From the NCBI RefSeq assembly GCF_001280845.1, contig NZ_LGHP01000001.1, positions 2,984,356 to 3,048,355 of the forward strand: a DNA stretch of 64,000 nucleotides. The letters run 5' to 3'. This stretch comes from Bacillus sp. FJAT-28004. GTDB taxonomy: Bacteria > Bacillota > Bacilli > Paenibacillales > Paenibacillaceae. The position numbers were made by a program, and so were the translations under genes. Of this stretch, positions 18,658-27,943 are shown piece by piece; position 1 is the first letter of the stretch; each line of letters opens with the position of its first letter. The notes under the pieces were generated by a model. That model was not told the origin of the DNA. It was given only the letters and a program-made list of their open reading frames with translations, and made no database searches.

Positions 18658-20086
18658 TTGCTTCCACCCTTTTCTTTAAACGTCGTCTTACCGCTATCCA
18701 AACCAGATACGCTCCAAAAAGGATGACTATACTAGTCATAAACGTCCCGAAATATCCACGCAAAAGATTTTTACGATACTTCCCGAATGCCTTCGAATAA
18801 TATTCTCGGTCATAGCCAAGTTCGAGGTATTCCATCGCCTGCTTATAATCCCCTTGCCTTAACAGCGCTTTGCCAATACCGACGTAGGCCGTTTCATTAT
18901 TGGAATCCAGACTTAGCAATTGCTTCCACATTGTGGCTGCCTCATCATGCTTGCCAGTACTGTATTGTGCATTCGCATCGTTTGTGAGCGTACCGAATCT
19001 GGTTGGAGCAAATACGTTAATCCGATTCATGCCGCTATCAAGCACAAGCAGATTATTGCCTATATTCGCGATAGCCACTGGATTTACAAATGTGCCCTCC
19101 TGTTGGCCAAGCTGACCGAAGATATACATTAGGATTCCGTCTTCGTTATACGTAAAAACTCTGCCGCGCTTCGAATCCAGTACACTGTAGACGCCATGAT
19201 CACGTACGGTTATATCGGTCAGCGCCGAACCCTGCTCGGAAAACAAATCTCCACGAGGCGCGAAGTAACCTTCACGACGCAGTACATCAATCCCTGTCGA
19301 ATTTAATTTCTTAATCGGATCAGAAGAATTCAGTTCTGTCGTTGTCGTATAGAGAAAACCTTCTTCGTCTAAATCTAAGTTATTGAACTCCTGCGGTACG
19401 AACTGAACCAATTTACTCTTTTGCGATTTGGTGGACATGCTCTTCCAGAAATAGTCCCATGCATCAAATTTCACTCGGTTAGTCCCCATAAAACCAGTAA
19501 AATGACCGTCTAGATCAAATTCAATAATGCCATCAAACACACCTTTGCCAACCACATATATGCGACCCGCCTTGTCGACTGCTAGCTTGATTGGCAAATA
19601 TTCAAATCCCGTCCGGATAACCTCTGACTGCGGCGCGCCAATCTCTCGAACAAAAGTCCCTTCATTCGTTAGTTCAACGATTCTTTTGTTCTCTGTATCC
19701 GCAACGTAGATCTGACCTTTATCCGTTACAAATATGCCTTGCGGGTTTGCGAACTGATCCTGCTTCCCTTCTTTCTGAAACCCTATAATTTGCCGAATAA
19801 CTTTCCATTGCTCATCAAAAATAACAATTCGTCCATTTCCCGCATCCAGCACATACACTTTTCCGTCTTTAGCTACGAATAAGTCGGACGGAGCGTTAAA
19901 ATTGTCAATTCCGAGATTTTTACCATCAATAATCCTATCTGGCATATAAGCGATCGGAGAAGACCTTGTTGTCCCCCAGTACGTATACGTATACCCCTGA
20001 TAGGGAGCCGCTAGGACCGTGAACTCGGACAGCGCTGTCACTAAAATGATTAAAGCTGATATAAGAACCAATATCTTATATTTCAA
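18638..20086 (-). CDS. NHL-repeat and TPR membrane-anchored protein
   Basis: A 482-residue exported protein. A signal or anchor segment (KILVLISALIILVTALSEF) leads into a beta-propeller of NHL repeats (about residues 50-360), for example APSDLFVAKDGKVYVLDAG and NPQGIFVTDKGQIYVADTE. Two TPR-like helices follow (YSTGKHDEAATMWKQLLSLD), then a C-terminal transmembrane helix with a basic tail (VWIAVRRRLKKR). The propeller is expected outside the membrane. I choose TTG at 20086: a GGGGGGG stretch lies six bases upstream and the signal begins there. Longer starts run into the permease gene. It lies between the first permease pair and the YIP1 gene. Confidence 0.82.
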   Translation of the reverse strand: MKYKILVLISALIILVTALSEFTVLAAPYQGYTYTYWGTTRSSPIAYMPDRIIDGKNLGIDNFNAPSDLFVAKDGKVYVLDAGNGRIVIFDEQWKVIRQIIGFQKEGKQDQFANPQGIFVTDKGQIYVADTENKRIVELTNEGTFVREIGAPQSEVIRTGFEYLPIKLAVDKAGRIYVVGKGVFDGIIEFDLDGHFTGFMGTNRVKFDAWDYFWKSMSTKSQKSKLVQFVPQEFNNLDLDEEGFLYTTTTELNSSDPIKKLNSTGIDVLRREGYFAPRGDLFSEQGSALTDITVRDHGVYSVLDSKRGRVFTYNEDGILMYIFGQLGQQEGTFVNPVAIANIGNNLLVLDSGMNRINVFAPTRFGTLTNDANAQYSTGKHDEAATMWKQLLSLDSNNETAYVGIGKALLRQGDYKQAMEYLELGYDREYYSKAFGKYRKNLLRGYFGTFMTSIVILFGAYLVWIAVRRRLKKRVEANVSSNG

Positions 20087-20102
20087 GCGTTTCCCCCCCA
20101 CC

Positions 20103-20972
20103 CTATTCCTTAATTCCGGAAGAGGCCATCGTCTGGATAATTTGGCTTTGCGTAATGACAAAAATAATGACCGGAACAATCATGAGCATAAATGCGACAG
20201 CCGCAGCTACACCTGCACGAGCGATCCCGCCTTGAACGATCTGCCCCATGGCATAGTGCATCGTCTTCAGCTCTTCGCTATAAATAAATCCGCCGCCATC
20301 GGTGCCCCATAACATTTGAAACAACAAAATGATGAGCGTAAACCATGCCGGCTTAACTAAAGGCATGACTACCGTCCAAAAAATCCTATACTCGTTAGCC
20401 CCGTCCATTTTGGCCGCTTCAATTAATGCCATAGGAATTTGTTCGATAAATTGCTTCATTAGATAGAGTCCCAAAGGAAACGCGAATGCAGGTACGATGA
20501 CGGCCCAGTAGGTGTCAATCCACCCGAGCCAAGACATGGTCATATAGTTCGGAATCGCGGTTACCTGTGCCGAGAACATCAGTGACAATACAATCATCGA
20601 AAACAATACTTTTGATCCGCGAAACTTATACTTGGCTAACGGATACGCTGCTGCCGAGGCGAGTATGACGTGTCCGACCGTTCCCAAAAGCGTAATAAAT
20701 ACAGTGTTGAAAATGTACCGCGAGAACGGAACCCATGACTTGGCCATGAGATGGAACAAATCAGGGAAATTAGACAGCGTAGGGTTCCGCACAAAAATTT
20801 TGGGAGGGAACAGAAACAGCTCGTCTAAGGGCTTGAACGCATTATTAATTAAGTAAATCAATGGGATGGCCATGAATGCTCCGAACAAGGCAAGCAGAAT
20901 AAACAACATCATGTCGACGTACCAAGAACGGTTAATTCGTTTTGGGCCAATCAGCCGCATAGAAATTTTCAT
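20103..20972 (-). CDS. Carbohydrate ABC transporter permease (MalG-like)
   Basis: A 289-residue permease with six predicted helices and the EAA loop ALIEAAKMDGANEYRIFWTV. An AGGTGAG element lies eight bases upstream of the ATG at 20972 and overlaps the stop of the preceding permease gene. It belongs to the first of two permease pairs in this operon. Confidence 0.92.
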   Translation of the reverse strand: MKISMRLIGPKRINRSWYVDMMLFILLALFGAFMAIPLIYLINNAFKPLDELFLFPPKIFVRNPTLSNFPDLFHLMAKSWVPFSRYIFNTVFITLLGTVGHVILASAAAYPLAKYKFRGSKVLFSMIVLSLMFSAQVTAIPNYMTMSWLGWIDTYWAVIVPAFAFPLGLYLMKQFIEQIPMALIEAAKMDGANEYRIFWTVVMPLVKPAWFTLIILLFQMLWGTDGGGFIYSEELKTMHYAMGQIVQGGIARAGVAAAVAFMLMIVPVIIFVITQSQIIQTMASSGIKE

Positions 20973-20977
20973 AAATG

Positions 20978-21943
20978 CTACTCACCTACTTTCTTGAGCA
21001 TCTTCTGGATGATTAGGTTTGACCCTAGCATAAGAACGAACAGAAACGTTGCAATCGCAGACGCATAGCCCATCTCGAAGCGGATCGTGCCATAATCGAC
21101 CAAGTGCGTGACGATCGTGTGCGCCGAATATTGAACGCTTGGGAAACCAGCCAAATTCATGGCGACATCCGCCACGGCAAAAGAAGCTGTAATTTGAATA
21201 ACAGCACCAAACATTAATTGCGGCCGCATCGATGGCAATGTAATGTACCATAATTCCTGCCAGCGATTGCGCACACCGTCAACGGCACCCGCTTCTAATA
21301 AGGTTCTGTCAATCGATTGAAGTCCGGCTATAAAGGCCAGGAAGCTTGTGCCAAGACTTAGCCATAGCTGAACAATAATTATGATAGTGAGTGTATATTT
21401 GGGATTTTGGAACCAAAGCACAGGTTCATTAATAAAGCCGAGCTTCATGAGAAAGCCGTTAACGATCCCGTATGAGTCCCCTGAAAACATAATCTGCCAA
21501 ATGAAATACACATTGCCTGATATGGATGGTGCATAAAATACAAGCGTCATCAACGCTCGCATTTTCGGGCGCAGCTCATTGATCAGCCATGCAAATAAAA
21601 AACAGGCAATATAGCTGACAGGCCCGGTAATGACGGCAAATACAAACGTGTTTTTTAATGCAATGAGGAAGATATCATCCTCAAGCAGCAACCGCTCGTA
21701 GTTCCCCCAGCCCACCCATTTCGGAAACTCAAGCATATTAAAGCTAGTTAAACTAATCAGCATCGACATCGCTACCGGCAGCACCGTAAAAATAAAGAAG
21801 AGCAAAATGTAAGGCGCAATGAGCACGTAGAGATGCTTATCGCGTTTCAACTCTTCTTTTAACTGCTGAAGCTTGCCTGATCTCTTTGTTTTGCGAAGTG
21901 ATATAACATCCACTTTTCCGGGAATTACTTCCGATTGCTGCAA
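20978..21943 (-). CDS. Sugar ABC transporter permease (MalF-like)
   Basis: A permease of about 320 residues with six predicted helices. Its EAA loop is TLLEAGAVDGVRNRWQELWY. The cytoplasmic N-terminus (about 40 residues) is basic. The start is uncertain: GTG at 21952 sits directly on the AGGG element, whereas TTG at 21943 has AGGGG eight bases upstream and is preferred here. It follows the large binding protein by a few bases and pairs with the permease at 20103. Confidence 0.9.
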   Translation of the reverse strand: MQQSEVIPGKVDVISLRKTKRSGKLQQLKEELKRDKHLYVLIAPYILLFFIFTVLPVAMSMLISLTSFNMLEFPKWVGWGNYERLLLEDDIFLIALKNTFVFAVITGPVSYIACFLFAWLINELRPKMRALMTLVFYAPSISGNVYFIWQIMFSGDSYGIVNGFLMKLGFINEPVLWFQNPKYTLTIIIIVQLWLSLGTSFLAFIAGLQSIDRTLLEAGAVDGVRNRWQELWYITLPSMRPQLMFGAVIQITASFAVADVAMNLAGFPSVQYSAHTIVTHLVDYGTIRFEMGYASAIATFLFVLMLGSNLIIQKMLKKVGE

Positions 21944-21960
21944 TGCGGTCACCCCTGATT

Positions 21961-24855
21961 CTATTTCATATCGATTTCATTTCTTTTGAGAGTGATTTCT
22001 CGATTAATCTCTTGAACATAGTCATAGAGTGCATCACGGGTATTGGTCCCATTATTAATGACCTCTCTGAAAGCATTATCCAGGTTTCGTCCGGTATAGT
22101 AGCCACCCGGCACTTCTGGAATACCTCTCACCCATTCCCATTGCTTTTCTAAATTCATATAGTCCTTTGTAGGCCAAGGCAGCTCTTTTAGCGCTTCGAT
22201 ATTCGCTGTCGGATACCGGGCAGCAGCACCCATTAAGCCTTCCATTTCCCGTCCGAAACGCACCTGCGTCTCCTTACTCGTCCACCACTTCATAAACTCC
22301 CAAGCCGCATCTTTATCTTTCGCTTGCTTAAGCATAAGAACCGCGGTACCACCGCTCGCGACCTCACGTGAAACCGTACCGTCTTCTTGTCTCATACCAG
22401 GGACAGGAGCAAAATCCCAAAGTCCTCTTATTTCCGGTGCAGAGACGGACAACGTATTGTAGAACGTATAATCCGCAATCCCCATAGGAGTTTCCCCCGT
22501 GCGGAAGCGACTCGACAAATCGAAGGTTAACGGGAACTTATAATTGGCGTAAAAATCCGTCCAGCGATCAAAAGCCTTCATCGCAATTTCCGAATCCAAA
22601 TTACTCGCCGCTCCGTCATCCTTATAGAACGAGCCGTCCATTTGGTACAGAAGCATTGCAAACGCTTTGCTAGGTTCCATGCCCGATACCCCAGTCGTTT
22701 GCGCAATCGGCAACGTAAACTCCATATTTCTCTTTTGTAATATCGGGATTAACTCATAAACCTCATCCCATGTTTCCGGCACTTTAATGCCAAGCTGCTT
22801 GATAATATCCTTCCGGTAAAATAGCATTTCAAAAACTTGCTGTTCTGGAAGTCCATACACGGCATCCTGAAACCGATACGGGACGATCGAGCTTTCTCGG
22901 AATCGTTCCGCCACTTCGTCAAAATCGCTAAACTGAGACAGGTCAACAACCGCATTACGCATGCCGTAATTGACAGGTATATCATTAGCAATTTGCATAG
23001 CAACATCCGGCCCTTGCCCTGCCAGCGTCGCCTGCAGCAATACATTGGTATTTACTAATTTGAGATTCACGTTAATGCCCATCTGCTTTGTAAAAGAATC
23101 ATCAGCCATTGCCTTTAACACCTGGGCTTGGTCACGTCCTGTGCCGATCCAAACCGTAACGGAACGTTGTTCTTCGTTCATGTTACCCACACTGTTATAA
23201 TCCTCGAAGAACGAATTAAATAAAGTCATCAGCTCATGTCGTGACGTTTGAAAAAACGATGCCTTCGCTTTCGGCATTTTTTTCTCAGGTGAAGCGATAA
23301 CCAAATAATCAATCTCCAGCGGCTGCTCTCTAACTTTTAAAATCCAAGCACCTAAGCTGCCGACGTTAATCTTGAGTGAATCCATACGTTTTTGAATCGT
23401 TTCCGGCCGCTCAGCCAAATCCTTTAATTGATAGGCCACCTTAGTCAAAATTGAGATTTGATCGCTTTTCTCTCCAGTTAGCTCCACCAGCTTTTCTGAT
23501 ATGCCGTATAGCTTTTCGCTTTGCTCCGTAAAAACATTGACCATATCCGGCAATCGCTGATCTAAATTGTAGTCTCGGAACGGATCTGGTACTGCGCTTG
23601 TTATCATCAGAATTTTGCGGTACATGGCATTTATTTCCAAAATGCTTGACTGCACCTCGCGTATGGATGATGCAAGCGGTCCCAAGCTGGCTTCGAGCTT
23701 CAGCTCATGTTTGCCTTTCGTTAAGTAATAGAGGTAAGGCTCTTCCCCATCTCCAAGCACGTTCATCTTCCATTCGCTCGAATAATAGAAAGGCACTTCT
23801 TTCATCTCTTGAAATGGAATCTCATCGTCAATCCATAATGTTCTCGTCGAATAAACGCCGCGCAAATACTCTTGTCTGCTCTTAAGGCCAATTTTGTAAA
23901 GTCCGTCCTTCGGCACCTCGAACTGCCATGTTATTGAGTCTCCCGGCATTCTCCAGTTATATCCGCCTATTGAATTGATTCGAACTTCAGAGATGGACTG
24001 CGGCTCGGTTATCGGGCTGGTACGATCCGTTATCGGATATAAAGTCGGCGATGATTTGAATTGAGCAGCCTCGCCTTGCACCTTAATGATCTCGCCGTTT
24101 GCCCTCTCAATGCCCTTCTCTCGGTAATCGCGCAGAAGCTCTTCGTAGGTTGGCAGTTGATCTATTTGAGAAATTTCAATCGTGTCGATAATAACCGGCT
24201 CTCTCAGTGACACGAGTGAAATCTTGTGATTACCTGCGGAAAAATAAAATGAATAAGGCTCCTCATAATATCCGTCTGAATCCTTAAGCGGCATCTCCTG
24301 CCATCTGCTTGCTTCCACCTGACGCGGCCTAACATCATTTCCGCGGTTATCCTTCTCGATTTGCTCCTTCTCGTTCTTCCATATACGGGGAAACAATAAA
24401 CTGCCTGCGCCTGAAAATGGAACCTCACCGTCGATTAACAATTGCCTCTCAATGGATGAGACCTTGCCTTCAACCGTAAAATATCGAAGGGTGATATTGT
24501 ATAAGCCGTCCTCCGGAATGGTTACATCCCATCCCATTTCTCCAGCATCCTCTGTAAGCACATAACTTCCTTGTTCGTCCCCAACCTCTGACAAAACTTT
24601 AGGCAACATGCCCTCCGCATGGGAATAAGAACTCCCCTTGATCACAATCTTTTGTTCTGGCCTATTCGCGTTCTCATATCGTTGCAAATAGCTGTCATAA
24701 CTATTTTCCCTTGCACTGTCTATTAGCTTGTTATCACGGCCCGAATCGTTATCTTCCTCATTCCCATATGCGGGATTTGCCCAATTCGCAGACGATAGAG
24801 TAACCGTGCACAACAATACCAATGTGACCAAGATGCGCGAAACCTTTGATAACAT
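21961..24855 (-). CDS. Large extracellular solute-binding protein with N-terminal beta-sandwich domains
   Basis: A 964-residue exported protein. After a signal segment (ILVTLVLLCTVTLSS) come two carbohydrate-binding-like beta-sandwich regions (about residues 60-240 and 290-430), each with a segment such as DVTIPEDGLYNITLRYF or FEVPKDGLYKIGLKSR. A helical linker and a MalE-type solute-binding domain (about 540-950) follow: DVAMQIANDIPVNYGMR, AVYGLPEQQVFEMLFYRKDI, then DAAWEFMKWWTSKETQVRFG. Ordinary binding proteins are 420-480 residues, so this is twice the usual length. The ATG at 24855 has AGGAGG nine bases upstream; ATGs further upstream lack a site. No clear lipobox is present, so anchoring is uncertain. 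The sandwich domains may grip polymeric glycan at the wall. Confidence 0.87.
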   Translation of the reverse strand: MLSKVSRILVTLVLLCTVTLSSANWANPAYGNEEDNDSGRDNKLIDSARENSYDSYLQRYENANRPEQKIVIKGSSYSHAEGMLPKVLSEVGDEQGSYVLTEDAGEMGWDVTIPEDGLYNITLRYFTVEGKVSSIERQLLIDGEVPFSGAGSLLFPRIWKNEKEQIEKDNRGNDVRPRQVEASRWQEMPLKDSDGYYEEPYSFYFSAGNHKISLVSLREPVIIDTIEISQIDQLPTYEELLRDYREKGIERANGEIIKVQGEAAQFKSSPTLYPITDRTSPITEPQSISEVRINSIGGYNWRMPGDSITWQFEVPKDGLYKIGLKSRQEYLRGVYSTRTLWIDDEIPFQEMKEVPFYYSSEWKMNVLGDGEEPYLYYLTKGKHELKLEASLGPLASSIREVQSSILEINAMYRKILMITSAVPDPFRDYNLDQRLPDMVNVFTEQSEKLYGISEKLVELTGEKSDQISILTKVAYQLKDLAERPETIQKRMDSLKINVGSLGAWILKVREQPLEIDYLVIASPEKKMPKAKASFFQTSRHELMTLFNSFFEDYNSVGNMNEEQRSVTVWIGTGRDQAQVLKAMADDSFTKQMGINVNLKLVNTNVLLQATLAGQGPDVAMQIANDIPVNYGMRNAVVDLSQFSDFDEVAERFRESSIVPYRFQDAVYGLPEQQVFEMLFYRKDIIKQLGIKVPETWDEVYELIPILQKRNMEFTLPIAQTTGVSGMEPSKAFAMLLYQMDGSFYKDDGAASNLDSEIAMKAFDRWTDFYANYKFPLTFDLSSRFRTGETPMGIADYTFYNTLSVSAPEIRGLWDFAPVPGMRQEDGTVSREVASGGTAVLMLKQAKDKDAAWEFMKWWTSKETQVRFGREMEGLMGAAARYPTANIEALKELPWPTKDYMNLEKQWEWVRGIPEVPGGYYTGRNLDNAFREVINNGTNTRDALYDYVQEINREITLKRNEIDMK

Positions 24856-24903
24856 CCATAACATCCTCCTCATCTGCTTAATCATTCGTTCCATAGATAA
24901 AGA

Positions 24904-24935
24904 AATCCCTATCCTTCTCGCTAAGAATAGGGATT
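24904..24935 (-). terminator. Intercistronic hairpin (possible partial terminator)
   Basis: A perfect 9-bp stem (AATCCCTAT/ATAGGGATT) with a 14-base loop lies between the two binding-protein genes. On the transcribed strand it is followed only by TCTTTAT, a weak U tract, so readthrough is likely. Such hairpins can protect the upstream mRNA or reduce downstream expression, giving more of the first binding protein than of the membrane parts. Confidence 0.5.
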
Positions 24936-24959
24936 GTTGGTTTTCGCAGAATGATTCGA

Positions 24960-26378
24960 TTATTTCTGTTCGGATCCTTGCATCATTTTATCTACATTCG
25001 CCTGCAAAGCTGGCATTATTTTCGCAACACCTGAGGCCGGCGATACTTTGCCATTCGCAATATCTGTGCTTAACGGACCAAAATGATCATCAAAACCTAA
25101 ACCGCCATAACGTCCAAATTTCAGCATTTTCAACGTATTCAAAGCAATATTGACAGAAGATTCATCAAGGAAATACGTTTCCGCCCATTCCTTATCGCTC
25201 TCTTCGATGTTATCCCACACCTGTAAATCTTCCCAAATCTTGTATACCGCTTTAGGATCTTTAACACCTTTAGGAATAAAATTCATATGCAGCTGTGCTA
25301 AACCGACCATAAAACCATTTGCCTTTGGTCCTTTAGGAAAATTAACGAATGAATATTCATCATTCATTTGGTTTTGCATCCGTGAGCCTGCTTCCCAAAT
25401 ACCGCCTGGATACATAGCAATTTTACCTTCGCGGAAATATTTGACCGGGTCCTCCCAGTCATTTCCTTCATTGCGCTTGACCACTTTATATTCGTTATAC
25501 AGCTTATTCATCAAGTCCAAACCTTCAATAGCATTTGGTGAATCCAGATGGAATTTATGCGTTTCTTCGTCATAAGGCATTACATCGTTTGAATAAATCA
25601 AACCAAGACCGATAGCGCTCGGGGAACCTGCTACGCCCCACTGATCTATTTTGCCGTCGCCAGAATTATCAATCGTGAGTTTTTTGGCGTAATCAACGAA
25701 TGTATCCCAGTTCCAAGTGCCATTTTCCTGTGCTTCTGTAGGTGTTACCAGCCCTGCTTCTTGGAAAATCCGTTTATTATAGAACATCCCTGTATTATCA
25801 AAGAGAGGGAATGATCGAACAAAACCATAAGCTTTGGGTTGTTGATAGCTTCCTGCATCAATAACCTCATCTGGAATTTTACTTTCCACTCTAACGTCCA
25901 TGAAATCATCGAGTGGAGTAAAGTATCCACCAGCCAACAACCCAGAAATGAGTGGATCTGGGACCAGCACAACGTCTGCATAAGGTGCTCCAGCCATTAC
26001 GGTCGAAGACAGCTTTTCTGCCGTTTGCCAATAGTCCTGCGATACATATTTAATTTTTACATTGTATTTTTCTTCTACTTCCTTTTGTCGTTTTAGAGCA
26101 ATTTCGCCTTCAGGCGTATCACCTTTAGGGGTACCGTCCCACCATGCGGAGAATACGATCTCTCTGCCGCCTAGATCGAATTTTGTCTCTTCTGCAGACG
26201 GATTCTCTTCACTCGGCTTTTCCGTTTCTTCAGCTGCGGGTTTATTGTCATTGTTTACTGCAGCCTTATTGCTTTCGTTGGTAGCTGAAGGTTTAGAATT
26301 ACTGCCAGCGCATGCAGCCAATACAAACATCATTGCAAAAACTAAAGAAATAACCGCTAATTGTTTCACCCGCTTCAT
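24960..26378 (-). CDS. Extracellular sugar-binding lipoprotein
   Basis: A 472-residue binding protein and the first gene of the operon. A lipoprotein signal (MMFVLAACAGS) is followed by a low-complexity Asn/Glu-rich spacer to about residue 65, then a MalE-type fold: GREIVFSAWWDGTPKGD, AGAPYADVVLVPDPLISGLL and YFREGKIAMYPGGIWEAG. The ATG at 26378 has AAGGGGTG seven bases upstream. The perfect cre match and candidate LacI operator lie directly upstream. It is the second binding protein of the operon; two binding proteins and two permease pairs suggest either two importers or one with variable parts. The sugar is unknown. Confidence 0.92.
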   Translation of the reverse strand: MKRVKQLAVISLVFAMMFVLAACAGSNSKPSATNESNKAAVNNDNKPAAEETEKPSEENPSAEETKFDLGGREIVFSAWWDGTPKGDTPEGEIALKRQKEVEEKYNVKIKYVSQDYWQTAEKLSSTVMAGAPYADVVLVPDPLISGLLAGGYFTPLDDFMDVRVESKIPDEVIDAGSYQQPKAYGFVRSFPLFDNTGMFYNKRIFQEAGLVTPTEAQENGTWNWDTFVDYAKKLTIDNSGDGKIDQWGVAGSPSAIGLGLIYSNDVMPYDEETHKFHLDSPNAIEGLDLMNKLYNEYKVVKRNEGNDWEDPVKYFREGKIAMYPGGIWEAGSRMQNQMNDEYSFVNFPKGPKANGFMVGLAQLHMNFIPKGVKDPKAVYKIWEDLQVWDNIEESDKEWAETYFLDESSVNIALNTLKMLKFGRYGGLGFDDHFGPLSTDIANGKVSPASGVAKIMPALQANVDKMMQGSEQK

Positions 26379-26413
26379 AGAAATACACCCCTTATAATTA
26401 ATAATCGTTCTTT

Positions 26414-26427
26414 AGATAGCGCTTACA
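26414..26427. promoter_or_regulatory. cre site (CcpA binding), perfect consensus match
   Basis: On the minus strand TGTAAGCGCTATCT fits the CcpA consensus TGWAARCGYTWNCW at every position. It lies 36-49 bases upstream of the start codon of the first binding-protein gene, directly after a -10-like TATAAAAT. Binding would block initiation or early elongation, giving carbon catabolite repression of the operon. Confidence 0.75.
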
Positions 26428-26479
26428 TTTTATAAAGAAATATAATTCCATTCACATTGAACCCACCCCCTATTCGCTC

Positions 26480-26494
26480 CCGTTTATGAAACGG
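26480..26494. promoter_or_regulatory. Candidate LacI-family operator
   Basis: CCGTTTATGAAACGG is a perfect 6+6 inverted repeat with a 3-base centre, upstream of the operon promoter region and downstream of the LacI-type gene. LacI-family operators are palindromes of this size rich in AAACG. Assignment to the adjacent regulator is inferred from position. The remaining part of 26379-26750 is AT-rich without genes. Confidence 0.5.
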
Positions 26495-26750
26495 TTAATT
26501 TCCATTATTTTTTCACTAAAAAATAATTTAGAAAATTATTGAAAACTGCGTTTTTGATTGATATTATGTAAGTAAATATTAACTACTCTTTTCTCGACTT
26601 GATGTTATCAAACCACCACGAAATTATCAACTATTTTTTTCCTAAATATAAAAATATGACCAATATCCTAGGCTTTTCGCATGAATTACCTCTTCCTGCC
26701 TATAGCCCCTCTTTTTTTTCACTTAATAAATTTCACTTAGACAACAAAAA

Positions 26751-26781
26751 AAGCAATGAACAAAAATGCTGTCCATTGCTT
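26751..26781 (-). terminator. Rho-independent terminator after the LacI gene
   Basis: On the minus strand AAGCAATG and CATTGCTT form an 8-bp stem followed by TTTTTTTGTTG. It lies 37 bases after the stop codon of the LacI-type gene and insulates it from the sugar operon. Confidence 0.8.
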
Positions 26782-26817
26782 TAGATTCATTTATACGTTT
26801 TTGGTTTAACCAAAAAC

Positions 26818-27822
26818 TTATGACAACTGTGTCCCGCAGCTATCACGAACGATGAGCTTGGATGGAACCGTTACCTGTACTGGAATTTCTCGGCCATTCA
26901 TTTGATCGAGCAGCAGCTTAACTGCCATTCTCCCCATCATCTCTGATTGGATTTTTACAGTAGTTAGTGCGGGAGTCACATAAGCCGACATCGGAAAATC
27001 ATCAAAGCCTACGACCGCCATCTTCTGAGGCACACGAATGCCTGCTTCTTGTAATGCCCTTAACGCCCCAATGGCCAAAGAATCATTAGCAAAGAAAAAG
27101 GCCGTCGGAAGATTGTCCTTTTCGATAATTTGTTTCATGGAGTTGTAACCTTCCGTCGTCGACCAATCACCAACATAGACATGCTTATGATCGTAAGTGC
27201 CATTTTCCTTCATAATACCTTCATAATAATGATGACGTTCATCTTTCCCATAAGACTTTCCGCCTACCATAATACCGATTTCTTTATGGCCCGCTTTTAT
27301 TAAATGATCTAAAGCAAGCTTTGTGGCTCTTTCGAAATCGATGATAACGGAATCGAATTTATCAACATCCGGAGAGAAGTCAACGAATACGAGGTTATCT
27401 ACCTGATTAACGATTGGAGCAATATTGTCAATGGAGCCTCCAATTACGATTGCTCCATCAACATGATTAATGACCAAATCAGGATTACCATACTGAGACA
27501 ATCGCAGCACATTGGTAGTTGTTATCCCCGCAGCTATACATTCTTTTTCAATGCCTTCCCTTATCGAGCTAAAGTGGGAGTCTCCCTCTTCTTGCTGTTC
27601 AGTCAAAAAGATAACCGTGCCAATTCTAGCATCGCTGCCCGTGCTGATTGCATTTTTACCTTTACGCTCACGCGGAGTTTTATAGTTTAGCTCATCTGCA
27701 ATCGATATAATTCGCTGACGCGTTTCCTCAGACACAGAAAAGGATTGATCTCGATTCAGCACTCGGGAAACGGTTACGCTGGATACATTTGCTTTTATTG
27801 CTATGTCTCGTATGGTAGCCAA
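26818..27822 (-). CDS. LacI-family transcriptional regulator
   Basis: A 334-residue LacI/GalR protein. The N-terminal helix-turn-helix (about residues 1-50) opens with ATIRDIAIKANVSSVTVSRV and includes the minor-groove hinge. The periplasmic-binding-like domain carries AIVIGGSIDN, HKEIGIMVGG, FFANDSLAIGALRAL and VVGFDDFPMSAYVTP, the usual sugar-binding layout. TTG at 27822 is preferred: GGGG lies seven bases upstream and the product begins exactly at the canonical ATIRDIA; the ATG at 27828 sits one base from GGGG. The sugar operon starts 440 bases downstream, so it is the likely target. Confidence 0.9.
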   Translation of the reverse strand: MATIRDIAIKANVSSVTVSRVLNRDQSFSVSEETRQRIISIADELNYKTPRERKGKNAISTGSDARIGTVIFLTEQQEEGDSHFSSIREGIEKECIAAGITTTNVLRLSQYGNPDLVINHVDGAIVIGGSIDNIAPIVNQVDNLVFVDFSPDVDKFDSVIIDFERATKLALDHLIKAGHKEIGIMVGGKSYGKDERHHYYEGIMKENGTYDHKHVYVGDWSTTEGYNSMKQIIEKDNLPTAFFFANDSLAIGALRALQEAGIRVPQKMAVVGFDDFPMSAYVTPALTTVKIQSEMMGRMAVKLLLDQMNGREIPVQVTVPSKLIVRDSCGTQLS

Positions 27823-27943
27823 GTTCATACCCCATCTTTTTATTAGTTAATTTTTACTTATAAATAAATAATATCAGTGTGTTAACATGATTGCAATTGG
27901 TTAAACATTTTCTGCTAGATTCTATACCAAACGTAACCGCCGG

